In this document: positions 6,897-15,222 of the stretch, piece by piece
Position numbering within the stretch: the first letter of the stretch is position 1
Layout of the letters: every line of letters begins with the position of its first letter
Source of the DNA: Humibacter albus DSM 18994
GTDB lineage: Bacteria; Actinomycetota; Actinomycetes; Actinomycetales; Microbacteriaceae
Direction: 5' to 3'
Length of the DNA stretch: 64,000 nucleotides
Assembly: GCF_000421825.1 (NCBI RefSeq)
Contig: NZ_ATXT01000014.1
Coordinates: forward strand, 62,001 to 126,000
Notes under the pieces: generated by a model
What the model was told of the DNA's origin: nothing
The model's input: only the letters and a program-made list of their open reading frames with translations
The model's database searches: none
Program-made: the position numbers and the translations under genes

Positions 6897-9355
6897 GAGG
6901 CGACCCGCCCGTAGGTCGTGGTGCGCTGGGCCAGTGCGCGGCCGGCCTCCTCGGCGATGCGGCGCATCTCGGCGATCGTCAATACGCGTCCTTGCTCCGG
7001 GCCCGCCCAGGGCGCGAGCTCGCCGTCGATGAGCACTCCGCCGAGGTCGTCGACGCCGCCGCGCAGCACGAGACGTGTCGCGCGCAGGCCGAGCTTGGTC
7101 CACGCCGCCTGCACGTGGTCGATGGATCCGGCGAGCATCAGCCGTGCCACGGCGTGCACGGCGCGCGTCTCGCGCAGCGACGGGCCGGGGCGGGCGCCGG
7201 GCACGTGAACCGGTGAGTCCTGCGGCACGAAGGGCATGGCGATGAACTCCGTGAAGCCGCCGGTGCGTGACTGCAGGGCCGCGAGCATCCTCAGGTGCGC
7301 CACCTGCTGCTCAGGAGTCTCGACGTGCCCGTAGACCATGGTCGCGGTGGAGCGCAGACCCGCCCGGTGGGCGGCTTCGATCGTGGCCAGCCACTCGTCG
7401 ACCGGCAGCTCCGTGCCGCCGGACAGGATCTCCCGCACCCGGTCGTCGAGGATCCTGGCGCCGGTGCCCGGTACAGTCCCGACGCCAGCGCCACGGAGTG
7501 CGACGAGATATTCCGAAAGCGGCATGTTCGACCGCATGGCCCCGTCGCGCAGCTCGAGGGGCCGATACGCGTGCACGTGCAGCTCGGGATGGTGGGCGCG
7601 GATCGACCGGACGAGGTCGAGATAGGCAGTGGCGGGCATCCGCTCGGGAATGCGGCCCTGCACGCACACCTCGGTGGCGCCGAGTTCCGATGCCTCGTCG
7701 GCCAACGCCGTGGCGAGATCGAGGGTGAGGCCGCGGTCGTGCGTGTCGTGAGCATCCTCGGAGCGCAGAAGCGACGCGTCGAGGTTGCGGTTGATCACGT
7801 GGGTGATCGTGTCGCCCGCCCGTTCGTGCCGCACGTCGTCGGCGAGGGCGGTGAGGGCGTCGAGGTCCGCGCCGTCGGCGCTCAGGAGTGCGACGTAGTC
7901 CGCGTCATCGAGGCCGGCGGGGTCACGGCGGGCTGCGGCGAGGAGTGCGAGAGCCGACGGGTGGGCAAAGTGCGTATTTTGCGCATTTTGCGCGGACGAT
8001 CCGGCTGAGGTGTCCCACGGCCTTCCGGCGACCGGGGCGGTCTCGTCAGCGAGACCGCCGGCATCCGCGAGCGCCCGCACGTGCGGCAGCACGGCCGGGT
8101 CGATCCACGGCTCGCCCGCCCGAATGAAGTGCGGATGCGTCGTCAGCCGCTCGTGCAGCGTGTAACCGGAGCGCGCCGTGAGTCGGGCGAGCTCATCGAT
8201 CTGCGGCCACGGACGCTCGGGGTTCACGTGGTCGGGTGTGAGCGGGCTGACGCCACCCCAGTCATCGATGCCGGCGCGCAGGAGGAGAGCCAGCTCGTCG
8301 TGATCGGTGAGGTTCGGCGGGGCCTGCACGCGGGCATCCGCTCCGAGCACGAGACGGGTGACGGCGACCGCGGCGGCATACTCGTCGGCGGCGAGGTCGG
8401 GCCGGTGCATCATCGCTGTCGCGTACTTGGCGCGGAAGTTCTGCACGATGACCTCCTGCACGTGACCCCAGCGCGCGGATGCCTCGCGCAGCGCGAACAT
8501 CGCGTCGACCCGGTCGCGCACGCTCTCGCCGATGCCGAGCAGCACGCCGGTGGTGAACGGGATCCGCGAGCGTCCGGCGTCGTCGATCACCCGCAGCCGC
8601 ACGGCGGGGTCCTTGTCGGGCGAGCCGAAGTGCGCCTGGCCCTTCTCGGCCCACAGCCGCACGGACGTGGTCTCGAGCATCATGCCCATCGACGGCGCCA
8701 CGGGCTTCAGCCGCTGTAGTTCCGCCCAGGTCATGACGCCCGGGTTGAGGTGGGGGAGCAGGCCGGTCTCCTCGAGCACGCGCACGGCCATCGCCCGCAT
8801 GTACTCGATCGTCGAGGAGTACCCGTGGTCGGCCAACCACTCGCGTGCGACGGGCCAGCGGTTCTCGGGCCGATCGCCGAGCGTGAACAGGGCCTCCTTG
8901 CAGCCCATCGCCGCCCCCTGGCGGGCGATCTCGAGCACCTCCTCCTCACCGAGATAGGGCGAGATGCCGGCCTTCTTCAGCTTCGCCGGAGTCTGCACGA
9001 AGACGCAGTAGTGGCAGCGGTCCTGGCACAGGTGCGTGAGCGGGATGAACACCTTGCGCGAGTACGTGATCACGCCCGGCCGGCCGGCGTGCTCCAGCCC
9101 TTCGTCGCGCAGCCGCCCCGCGAGTTCGAGCACGGTGTCGAGGTCGTCTCCGCGCGCCGACAGCAGAGTCTGCGCGTCTTCGGCGGTCGGCGAGACGCCC
9201 GCTTCCGCCGCCGTCCCCGCCCGTGTCAGCGCCTGCGCCATGCGGCCCGGCGGCACCGGAGGAGCTGTGTGGCCGTCGGCGCCGTCGGACGCGGAGGCGG
9301 CGCGCGGTCGCGACGCGAGGGTGAGGGATTCGGCGGGCACAGGCATCCTCGTCAA
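6893..9355 (-). CDS. fbiC: FbiC (CofG-CofH fusion, FO synthase) with a CofH half lacking the radical-SAM cysteines
   Basis: 820 residues, close to normal FbiC length. FbiC makes the deazaflavin FO from tyrosine and a flavin precursor through two radical-SAM modules. The first (CofG) half is intact: C110, C114 and C117 form CxxxCxxC in HLCQDRCHYC. The second (CofH) half keeps family blocks such as THVINRN near 520, ELHVHAYRPLE, VGTVPGTGARILDD, STATMVYGHVETPEQ, RTGGFTEFIAMPFVPQDSP and NDLGG-like DDLGG. However, where NRN should be followed by CxxxCxxC it reads NRNLDASLLRSEDAHDTH, about eight residues shorter and without cysteine. The only cysteine in that half is in ATEVCVQGR, where QGG has become QGR. 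Activity of the second half is therefore doubtful. It is coupled to the downstream monooxygenase. Confidence 0.93.
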   Translation of the reverse strand: MTRMPVPAESLTLASRPRAASASDGADGHTAPPVPPGRMAQALTRAGTAAEAGVSPTAEDAQTLLSARGDDLDTVLELAGRLRDEGLEHAGRPGVITYSRKVFIPLTHLCQDRCHYCVFVQTPAKLKKAGISPYLGEEEVLEIARQGAAMGCKEALFTLGDRPENRWPVAREWLADHGYSSTIEYMRAMAVRVLEETGLLPHLNPGVMTWAELQRLKPVAPSMGMMLETTSVRLWAEKGQAHFGSPDKDPAVRLRVIDDAGRSRIPFTTGVLLGIGESVRDRVDAMFALREASARWGHVQEVIVQNFRAKYATAMMHRPDLAADEYAAAVAVTRLVLGADARVQAPPNLTDHDELALLLRAGIDDWGGVSPLTPDHVNPERPWPQIDELARLTARSGYTLHERLTTHPHFIRAGEPWIDPAVLPHVRALADAGGLADETAPVAGRPWDTSAGSSAQNAQNTHFAHPSALALLAAARRDPAGLDDADYVALLSADGADLDALTALADDVRHERAGDTITHVINRNLDASLLRSEDAHDTHDRGLTLDLATALADEASELGATEVCVQGRIPERMPATAYLDLVRSIRAHHPELHVHAYRPLELRDGAMRSNMPLSEYLVALRGAGVGTVPGTGARILDDRVREILSGGTELPVDEWLATIEAAHRAGLRSTATMVYGHVETPEQQVAHLRMLAALQSRTGGFTEFIAMPFVPQDSPVHVPGARPGPSLRETRAVHAVARLMLAGSIDHVQAAWTKLGLRATRLVLRGGVDDLGGVLIDGELAPWAGPEQGRVLTIAEMRRIAEEAGRALAQRTTTYGRVAS

Positions 9356-9464
9356 AGAGCGGACACGGGAGGCAAAAGGAGGAGGCGGCCCAAATCCCAG
9401 GCCATACAGCGGATTCGCGCCGAGCCTACTCCGCGCACCCCGCGACGAAGGCGTGCCCCTGGCG

Positions 9465-9881
9465 TTATGAACGGCGGGTGAGGCGCAGCACGGGGATCGT
9501 GCGGTCCGTCTTCTTCTGATAGTCGAGAAAGCCGGGGTAGTGGCCCGTGAACTCCTGCCAGGCGCTCTCGTAGTCGGCGCCCGTCACCTCCGTGACGTGG
9601 ATGGCGACCTCGCCGTCGTCCGGCGTCTCGATCGTGATGTCGGGGTGGGCGAGCAGGTTGTGGTACCAGGCGGGGTTCTCGGGGGCGCCGGCTTTCGAGG
9701 CCGCGATGAGCCAGGCATCCGGCGCGGTCTTCCACGAGGCCACCGGCGTGACACGTTCGGTTCCGCTCTTCGCGCCGAGGTGGTGAAGCAGCACGAGGCC
9801 GCGGCCGAAGTGGGTGACGGTGCCGCCGTTGGCGCGGAACTCGTCGATGATCGGCTGGTTGTATCCGGCGTTGTCGGCCAT
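9465..9881 (-). CDS. Ddn-like F420H2-dependent nitroreductase family protein
   Basis: A 138-residue protein of the deazaflavin-dependent nitroreductase family (F420H2_quin_red; Ddn/Acg-like). Diagnostic blocks are VLLHHLGAKSGTERVTPVA and PAWYHNLLAHPDITIE, followed by the C-terminal HYPGFLDYQKKTDRTIPVLRL. These split beta-barrel proteins bind F420H2 and reduce quinones, nitro compounds or enones; the real substrate here is unknown. It lies between fbiC and cofD on the same strand, 109 nt from the former and 38 nt from the latter, consistent with one F420 unit. A paralogue lies at 10992-11477. Confidence 0.9.
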   Translation of the reverse strand: MADNAGYNQPIIDEFRANGGTVTHFGRGLVLLHHLGAKSGTERVTPVASWKTAPDAWLIAASKAGAPENPAWYHNLLAHPDITIETPDDGEVAIHVTEVTGADYESAWQEFTGHYPGFLDYQKKTDRTIPVLRLTRRS

Positions 9882-9919
9882 GGATTCTCCTGACGAATGC
9901 GAATGATTCCGTCGCGATC

Positions 9920-10948
9920 CTATGCGCGTTCTCCCGCGGCGAAGGCGAGGTCGAGTGCGTCAGAGGCCATGCGGGCAGTCGTCGCCACGTCTCTCATCCA
10001 CAGCGGGACGGCACGGGCGGGGATGCCGGCCGCTGCCAGCGTCGGCACCGCGGGCGCGTCCACCTCGTCGACCAGCCAGCCGTCGAGCAGGCCGCCGGAG
10101 GCCCGAGCGCCGTAGTGGAGCGCTACCGCTTGTGCTGACGTGTCGACGCCGATCGTGGCGAGGCAGGCATCCGCCATGCCGCGCACCGCGGATCCGCCGA
10201 TGATGGGAGAGACGCCGACGACGCGGGCGGATGTCTCGCGCAGCGCCGCGCGCACGCCCGGCACCGCGAGGATCGTGCCGACCGACACCACCGGGTTGGA
10301 CGGCGGGAGGATCACGACGTCCGCGTCGCGGATCGCCTCGAGCACGCCCGGGGCCGGGACCGCCGACTCGAGTCCCACCTGCACGAACTCGGAGGCCGCG
10401 GCCCCGGCCCGATACCGCACCCACCACTCCTCGAAGTGGATCAGCGATCCCGCAGGATGCTCGTCCGCGGCCCCCGCGAGCCGCACGTGCGTCTCCACCG
10501 GCTGGTCGCTCATCGGCAGGAGCCTCGCCGCCGGGCGCCAGCGGCGGCAGAGGAACTCGGTCGCCTCGCTCAGCGTGGCACCGTCGCGCAGCAGCTCGGT
10601 GCGCACGATGTGCGTGCCGAGATCGAGGTCGCCGAGCGTGAACCAGTCCCAGCCGCGGCCGTACGCGGCGATCTCACCGGAGACGCGTTTCGTCTCCTCG
10701 TCGCGGCCCCAGCCCTGCTCCTCGCTGATGCCGCCGCCGAGCGTGTACATCACGGTGTCGAGGTCCGGGCACACCCGAAGCCCGTTCAGCGTCATGTCGT
10801 CGCCGGTGTTGACGACGACCGTCACGGCGACGCGGGTTCCGCCGTCGCCGTCGGGGTAGGCCTCCCCCAGGCGGGCGAGCAGGCCCCGGGTGAAGCGGGC
10901 GCCCCCGACGCCTCCGGTGAGTACTGTCACGCGCTGCAGTTCGGTCAC
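9920..10948 (-). CDS. cofD: CofD / FbiA, 2-phospho-L-lactate (or PEP) transferase of F420 synthesis
   Basis: A 342-residue protein that transfers the phospholactyl or phosphoenolpyruvyl group from the CofC-activated nucleotide to FO, giving F420-0 or dehydro-F420-0. Characteristic blocks are VTVLTGGVGGARFTRGL at the N-terminus, VVNTGDDMTLNGLRVCPDLDT near 50, GGGISEEQGWGRDEET, WFTLGDLDLGTHI, and PPSNPVVSVGTILAVPG with SPIIGGSAVRGMADA. I chose the GTG at 10948 because VTELQRVTVLTGG starts the conserved part; the frame stays open upstream but without similarity. It is divergent from a second Ddn-like gene across only 43 nt. Confidence 0.93.
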   Translation of the reverse strand: MTELQRVTVLTGGVGGARFTRGLLARLGEAYPDGDGGTRVAVTVVVNTGDDMTLNGLRVCPDLDTVMYTLGGGISEEQGWGRDEETKRVSGEIAAYGRGWDWFTLGDLDLGTHIVRTELLRDGATLSEATEFLCRRWRPAARLLPMSDQPVETHVRLAGAADEHPAGSLIHFEEWWVRYRAGAAASEFVQVGLESAVPAPGVLEAIRDADVVILPPSNPVVSVGTILAVPGVRAALRETSARVVGVSPIIGGSAVRGMADACLATIGVDTSAQAVALHYGARASGGLLDGWLVDEVDAPAVPTLAAAGIPARAVPLWMRDVATTARMASDALDLAFAAGERA

Positions 10949-10991
10949 GGCTCCAGTCAAGCAGGCGGCGCGCGTGCGCCAGAATCGACGC
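10949..10991. promoter_or_regulatory. 43-nt divergent intergenic spacer between cofD and a ddn-like gene
   Basis: The two start codons face away from each other with only 43 nt between them, so promoter elements of each gene must overlap or lie inside the other coding region, or one gene must be leaderless. I see no convincing -10/-35 pair or operator palindrome inside. Confidence 0.35.
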
Positions 10992-11477
10992 ATGCGCTCG
11001 CCACTCTTCGTCGTTCGGGCCGGGGTCGCCTGGTTCTCGCGCACGCGGTTCTTCCGCACGATCGGGCCGAGCATCATGCCCCCGCTCGAGCGCGCCACGG
11101 CGTTCGTCAGCGGCGGGCGAGTGCAGCTCAGCGGGCTCCTCGTGCCCTCGCTCGTGCTGCGCACGACGGGCGCGAAGAGCGGGCTGCAGCGCGAGACACC
11201 CCTCATGTACTGCGCGGAACCCGGTGGCAGGATGCTCGTGACAGGCAGCAACTTCGCTCGCGGCACGCATCCCGCGTGGACCGCCAACCTGCTGGCGCAC
11301 CCGGCTGCCGTCGCGATCGTGCGCGGACGTGCCGTGCCGGTGCGCGCGGCGCTCGTGGGGGACGACGAGCGCGAGGCCGTGTGGGACTACATTCAGCGGC
11401 AGTGGCCCGGGTATCGCGGCTATGAGCGCGCGAGCGGCAGAGTGCTACGGATCTTCCGGCTCACTCCTGTGAACTGA
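10992..11477 (+). CDS. Second Ddn-like F420H2-dependent reductase
   Basis: 161 residues, the same F420H2_quin_red family as the gene at 9465-9881 but only distantly related to it. Family blocks are VLRTTGAKSGLQRETPLMY, the segment GTHPAWTANLLAHPAAVAIV and the C-terminal RQWPGYRGYERASGRVLRIFRL. The N-terminal extension with WFSRTRFFRTIGP and an LERATAFVSGG block is typical of Ddn-type proteins that associate with the membrane. The start ATG at 10992 fits the family. Divergent transcription from cofD over 43 nt suggests shared control with F420 synthesis. The substrate is unknown. Confidence 0.88.
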   Translation: MRSPLFVVRAGVAWFSRTRFFRTIGPSIMPPLERATAFVSGGRVQLSGLLVPSLVLRTTGAKSGLQRETPLMYCAEPGGRMLVTGSNFARGTHPAWTANLLAHPAAVAIVRGRAVPVRAALVGDDEREAVWDYIQRQWPGYRGYERASGRVLRIFRLTPVN

Positions 11478-11538
11478 CTTCTCTGTGAACTGGCATCAGG
11501 CGCGGCGCCGGACGTGGCCGCGCGCATAGCGTTGAGGC

Positions 11539-13368
11539 GTGACGCTGCTCTTCATCGGTCTGCTCGGCGGGTTCATCACGGGGATCTCGCCGTGCATCCT
11601 CCCGGTGCTGCCGGTGATCTTCCTCTCCGGCGGAGTGCAGAGCGCGCGGCCGGAGTTCGCCAACGATCCGGTGGCGGCGCTGCGCGCGAAGGTGCCGTCC
11701 GCTGTCGCCCGGCGCGCGGCATCCGCGCGGCAAGGCGGAGGGGTTGCCACGCTCACCGAGGCGCCGAGCGTGACGGAGCTGCCTGAGGAGCGCCTGCTTC
11801 CGCCGCGCTCCAGCGGCCTGCGCCCCTACCTCGTCATCCTCGGCCTGGTGCTGAGTTTCAGTGCGTTCACGCTGTTCGGCACGCTGGCGATCCAGGCGCT
11901 GCACCTGCCGGACGACATCATCCGGTGGATCGGTCTGATCGTGCTCGTGCTGCTCGGCGTCGGGCTCATCGTGCCGCGATTCGAGCGGGTTCTCGAGAAG
12001 CCCTTCTCGTGGATTCCGCAGCGGGCGGTCGGCACCGACCGCGGCGGCTTTCTGCTGGGCATCGTGCTCGGCGCCGTGTACGTGCCGTGCGCCGGCCCCG
12101 TGCTCGCGGCGATCACCGTCGCCGGCGCGACGGGCAAGATCGGCCTGCAGACCATCGCGCTCACACTCGCCTTCGCCGTCGGCACAGCCATCCCGCTGCT
12201 GTTCTTCGCGCTCGCCGGCCGCCGGGTCGGTGAGCGGGTGCGCGCGTTCCGCACGCATCAGCGCATCATCCGCACGGTCTCCGGTGTCGTGATGATCGCG
12301 CTCGCCGCGGCGCTCACGCTCAACATCACGGATGCCGTGCAGCGCGCCATCCCGGACTACACGGCCGCCGTGAACTCCTTCCTCGAGCACGGGGCGGCGC
12401 AGGGCATCAGCGGCGTGAGCGGCGGCGCGCTCGCGGGCTGCGCGGCATCCGCGTCCACCACGCTGCAGAACTGCGGAGCCGCCCCGGCGTTCACCGGCAT
12501 CCAGAGCTGGCAGAACACGCCGGGCGACGAGCCGCTCACCATCAAGGGGCTGCGCGGCAAGGTCGTGCTCGTCGACTTCTGGGCGTACTCCTGCATCAAC
12601 TGTCAGCGCGAGATCGCGCACGTGGATGCCTGGTACGCGACATACCACACGCTCGGTCTCGAGGTGGTCGGCGTGCACACCCCGGAGTACGCGTTCGAGC
12701 ACGATCCGGCGAACGTCGCTGCCGGGGCGAAGCGGCTGGGCATCAGGTACCCGATCGCGATCGACGACAAGGACGCCACCTGGAACGCCTACCACAACTA
12801 CTCGCGGCCGGCCGCGTACCTGATCGACGCGAAGGGCGTGGTGCGTCACGTCTCCATCGGCGAGGGCCGTTATGGCGACGAAGAGGCGCTGATCAGGCAA
12901 CTGCTCGCGAAGGCAGACCCCGGGGTGTCGCTGCCGAAGGCGACCGACGTGCCCGACGACAGCCCCACCAACCCGCACCAGACGGCCGAGACCTACCTCG
13001 GCACGGATCGGGTGCAGGGCTACGCGGGCCCCACGTCGTACACGAACGGCACGCATGCCTTTTCCATGCCGAAGACCGTGCCCGATGACAGGTACGGGCT
13101 CGACGGCACCTGGACGCTGACCGACGAGGAGATCACGGCCGGTGCCGGGGCATCCGTCACGTTGAACTACGACGCGTCGAAGGTGTACCTCGATGTGGGC
13201 GGCACGGGGACGCTGACGGTGAAAACCGGAGTAGACGGCACTCGGACCATCGCCGTGACAGGAGCCCCGAACATCCGCACGGTGGTCTCGACGGCGACGC
13301 CGCACCGCGGCACGGTGACGGTGAAGCTCAGCCCGGGGCTGAAGGCGTACTCGTTCACGTTCGGGTGA
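11539..13368 (+). CDS. dipZ: DipZ: CcdA-like membrane domain fused to thioredoxin-like and C-terminal domains
   Basis: 609 residues with the three-part architecture of actinobacterial DipZ. The N-terminal CcdA-type transporter carries the paired cysteines in GISPCILPVLPVIF (near residue 16) and VPCAGPVLAAI (near 185), with about six hydrophobic helices up to residue 275. A redoxin domain follows with VLVDFWAYSCINCQRE, where CINC is the redox motif. The last 140 residues form the DipZ C-terminal beta-rich domain. It passes electrons from cytoplasmic thioredoxin across the membrane to extracytoplasmic thiols. A GTG start gives the correct N-terminal helix. The gene stands alone, 9 nt from a convergent gene. 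Confidence 0.95.
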   Translation: MTLLFIGLLGGFITGISPCILPVLPVIFLSGGVQSARPEFANDPVAALRAKVPSAVARRAASARQGGGVATLTEAPSVTELPEERLLPPRSSGLRPYLVILGLVLSFSAFTLFGTLAIQALHLPDDIIRWIGLIVLVLLGVGLIVPRFERVLEKPFSWIPQRAVGTDRGGFLLGIVLGAVYVPCAGPVLAAITVAGATGKIGLQTIALTLAFAVGTAIPLLFFALAGRRVGERVRAFRTHQRIIRTVSGVVMIALAAALTLNITDAVQRAIPDYTAAVNSFLEHGAAQGISGVSGGALAGCAASASTTLQNCGAAPAFTGIQSWQNTPGDEPLTIKGLRGKVVLVDFWAYSCINCQREIAHVDAWYATYHTLGLEVVGVHTPEYAFEHDPANVAAGAKRLGIRYPIAIDDKDATWNAYHNYSRPAAYLIDAKGVVRHVSIGEGRYGDEEALIRQLLAKADPGVSLPKATDVPDDSPTNPHQTAETYLGTDRVQGYAGPTSYTNGTHAFSMPKTVPDDRYGLDGTWTLTDEEITAGAGASVTLNYDASKVYLDVGGTGTLTVKTGVDGTRTIAVTGAPNIRTVVSTATPHRGTVTVKLSPGLKAYSFTFG

Positions 13369-13377
13369 CCCGGCCGC

Positions 13378-14277
13378 CTATTTCAGCAGGCGCGAGAGCA
13401 CACGATCGGCCAGCGGCTTGCCCCCGGTCTGGCAGGTCGGACAGTACTGGAAGGTGCTGTCGGCATAGATCACCTGCCGGATCGTGTCGTCGCAGCGCGG
13501 GCACGCCTCGCCGAATCGGCCGTGCACGGCCAGATTCGACTTCTTCTCGGCCTTGAGCTCGGATGCCTTCAGCCCATCCGCGCGCGCCAGCGCCTCACGC
13601 AGGGTGCGCTGCATCGCCTCGTACAGGAGGTGCACATCGTCGGGAGGCATGTCGGCGGGCTTGAACGGCGACATCTTCGCGGCCCAGAGGATCTCGTCGG
13701 AGTACGCATTGCCGATGCCCGCGATGCGCGACTGGCTGCGCAGCACACCCTTGAGCTGCGACCGGCCGGCCGCAGCGAGGATGCCGGCCAGCACTTCCTC
13801 GGTGAACTCCGGAGCCAGCGGGTCCGGCCCGAGCCGTGCGATGCCGGGCACGTCGATGGGGTCGTGCGCCACCCAGATCGCGAGGCTCTTCTTCGTGCCC
13901 GCCTCGGTGATGTCGAGGCCGGATCCGTCGTCGAGCACGAGCCGCGCCGCGAGCGGCCCCGTGCTTCGGCCGCGCGGGCGTGCCGTCGGGATCGGCGCCG
14001 CGTCGCGCCAGCGGATCCAGCCGGCGCGCGCCAGGTGGATGATCACGTGGAGCGCGGTCTCAGCGTCGTCGGCACTCGCGGCGGGCGCGAGCGTGAGGTC
14101 GAGGAACTTGCCGTGTCTGCCCACGCGGGCCACGGTCATCCCGTGCACGGCCGTCACCGGCGGGTCGAACGTCTTCAGCGCCGCGAACGCCGTGATGTCG
14201 AGCCGGTCGACGACGTGACCGCGCAGCCGACCGTCGAGGTCGGCGGCCAGCGCGTGGACTTCCGGAAGCTCCGGCAC
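13378..14277 (-). CDS. Fpg/Nei family DNA glycosylase-AP lyase
   Basis: A 299-residue base-excision repair enzyme. The mature N-terminus PELPEVHALAADL provides the catalytic Pro and Glu, so the GTG at 14277 was chosen over an upstream ATG. A helix-two-turn-helix block reads SQSRIAGIGNAYSDEILWAAKMSP, and a C-terminal zinc finger is visible with two CxxC pairs (CPRC and CPTC) ending in TGGKPLADR. It excises oxidised bases and nicks the strand. The N-terminal HALAADL and the finger resemble actinobacterial Nei/Fpg2-type proteins, so MutM activity toward 8-oxoguanine is not assured. Confidence 0.92.
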   Translation of the reverse strand: MPELPEVHALAADLDGRLRGHVVDRLDITAFAALKTFDPPVTAVHGMTVARVGRHGKFLDLTLAPAASADDAETALHVIIHLARAGWIRWRDAAPIPTARPRGRSTGPLAARLVLDDGSGLDITEAGTKKSLAIWVAHDPIDVPGIARLGPDPLAPEFTEEVLAGILAAAGRSQLKGVLRSQSRIAGIGNAYSDEILWAAKMSPFKPADMPPDDVHLLYEAMQRTLREALARADGLKASELKAEKKSNLAVHGRFGEACPRCDDTIRQVIYADSTFQYCPTCQTGGKPLADRVLSRLLK

Positions 14278-14322
14278 GCCACCAGTCTGCACCGCACGGG
14301 TGACAGCGGCCCGGGAACGCCG

Positions 14323-15222
14323 TCAGCTCAGGATGTCCTTCGTCGCGAACCGCGCGTATGCCAGCCCTCCGAACACCACGACGTAGCCGGCCTGCAGCGC
14401 GGCATTCTGACCGTAGGAGTCCCACACGATGGGGTCGCGCAGCAGATCGCCGAACCCGAGCCAGTAGTGGCTGAATAGCCACGGATGCAGCCAGTCCAGC
14501 TGGGGGAGCGCGTCGAGTATCTGAGACACCACCGCGAGCACCACCGTGCCGGCCATCGCACCGACCGGCACGGTCGTGAGCGTGGAGGCGAACAGCCCGA
14601 TGGCGCCGAATCCGAGGAGCGACATCGCCACGTAGCCCGCCATGAGGGTCGTGCGCCCGACGAATCCCGCCGTACCGACCGTGTCGCCGGAGAGCAGCGT
14701 GATCGGGCCGACTGGGAACAGCAGGGCGCCGATCAGCACGCCGACGAGCACCACCGTCACGGTGGCAGCCAGAGCGAACGCGATGACGCCGGCGTATTTC
14801 ACGAGCAGCAGCCGCAGCCGGCCCGTCGGCGCGATGAGCAGGTAGCGCAGGGTCCCGTGCGACGCCTCTCCGGCGACGGTGTCCCCGGAGACCACGCCGA
14901 GCGTGAGCGGCAGGAACAGCGGAATGCAGACGACCAGCGCCGTGAACGCCACGAACAGCCCGTTGTGCGTGATCGAGCCGAGGAACGCGGGGCCGCGTCC
15001 GCCCCCGCCCGCATTCGTCACGCGCACGGCCACCGCGATGAGCACGGGCACCGCGGCCAGCGCTGCGAGCATCGCGATCGTGCGGCCGCGCCGGAACAGC
15101 CGGCCGAGCTCCGAGCCGAGGAGCGCAAAGGGGCGAAGCCGGCCCTGTGCCGACTCGGGATGCGGCTCTGTGCGCGCGTCAGGTTCCTCGCGGGCAGCTG
15201 CTGCCGCCTCAGCCCGCGACAT
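14323..15222 (-). CDS. ABC-2 type transporter permease
   Basis: A 299-residue membrane protein with about six hydrophobic segments: roughly residues 48-66, 88-108, 140-165, 180-198, 205-228 and 270-288. The conserved-looking SGDTVAGEASHGTLRYLL block is typical of ABC-2 permeases (NatB/YhaP-like). Start ATG 15222 overlaps the end of the ATPase gene by 14 nt, so the two are coupled. With the ATPase and the LolA-like protein upstream it forms a three-gene operon. The exported substrate is unknown. Confidence 0.85.
   Translation of the reverse strand: MSRAEAAAAAREEPDARTEPHPESAQGRLRPFALLGSELGRLFRRGRTIAMLAALAAVPVLIAVAVRVTNAGGGGRGPAFLGSITHNGLFVAFTALVVCIPLFLPLTLGVVSGDTVAGEASHGTLRYLLIAPTGRLRLLLVKYAGVIAFALAATVTVVLVGVLIGALLFPVGPITLLSGDTVGTAGFVGRTTLMAGYVAMSLLGFGAIGLFASTLTTVPVGAMAGTVVLAVVSQILDALPQLDWLHPWLFSHYWLGFGDLLRDPIVWDSYGQNAALQAGYVVVFGGLAYARFATKDILS

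Noticed and set aside
5370-6914. Plus-strand 514-codon ORF opposite the flavin monooxygenase
   Set aside because: Arg-rich antisense shadow typical of high-GC DNA; the minus-strand frame has clear FAD/NADPH motifs.
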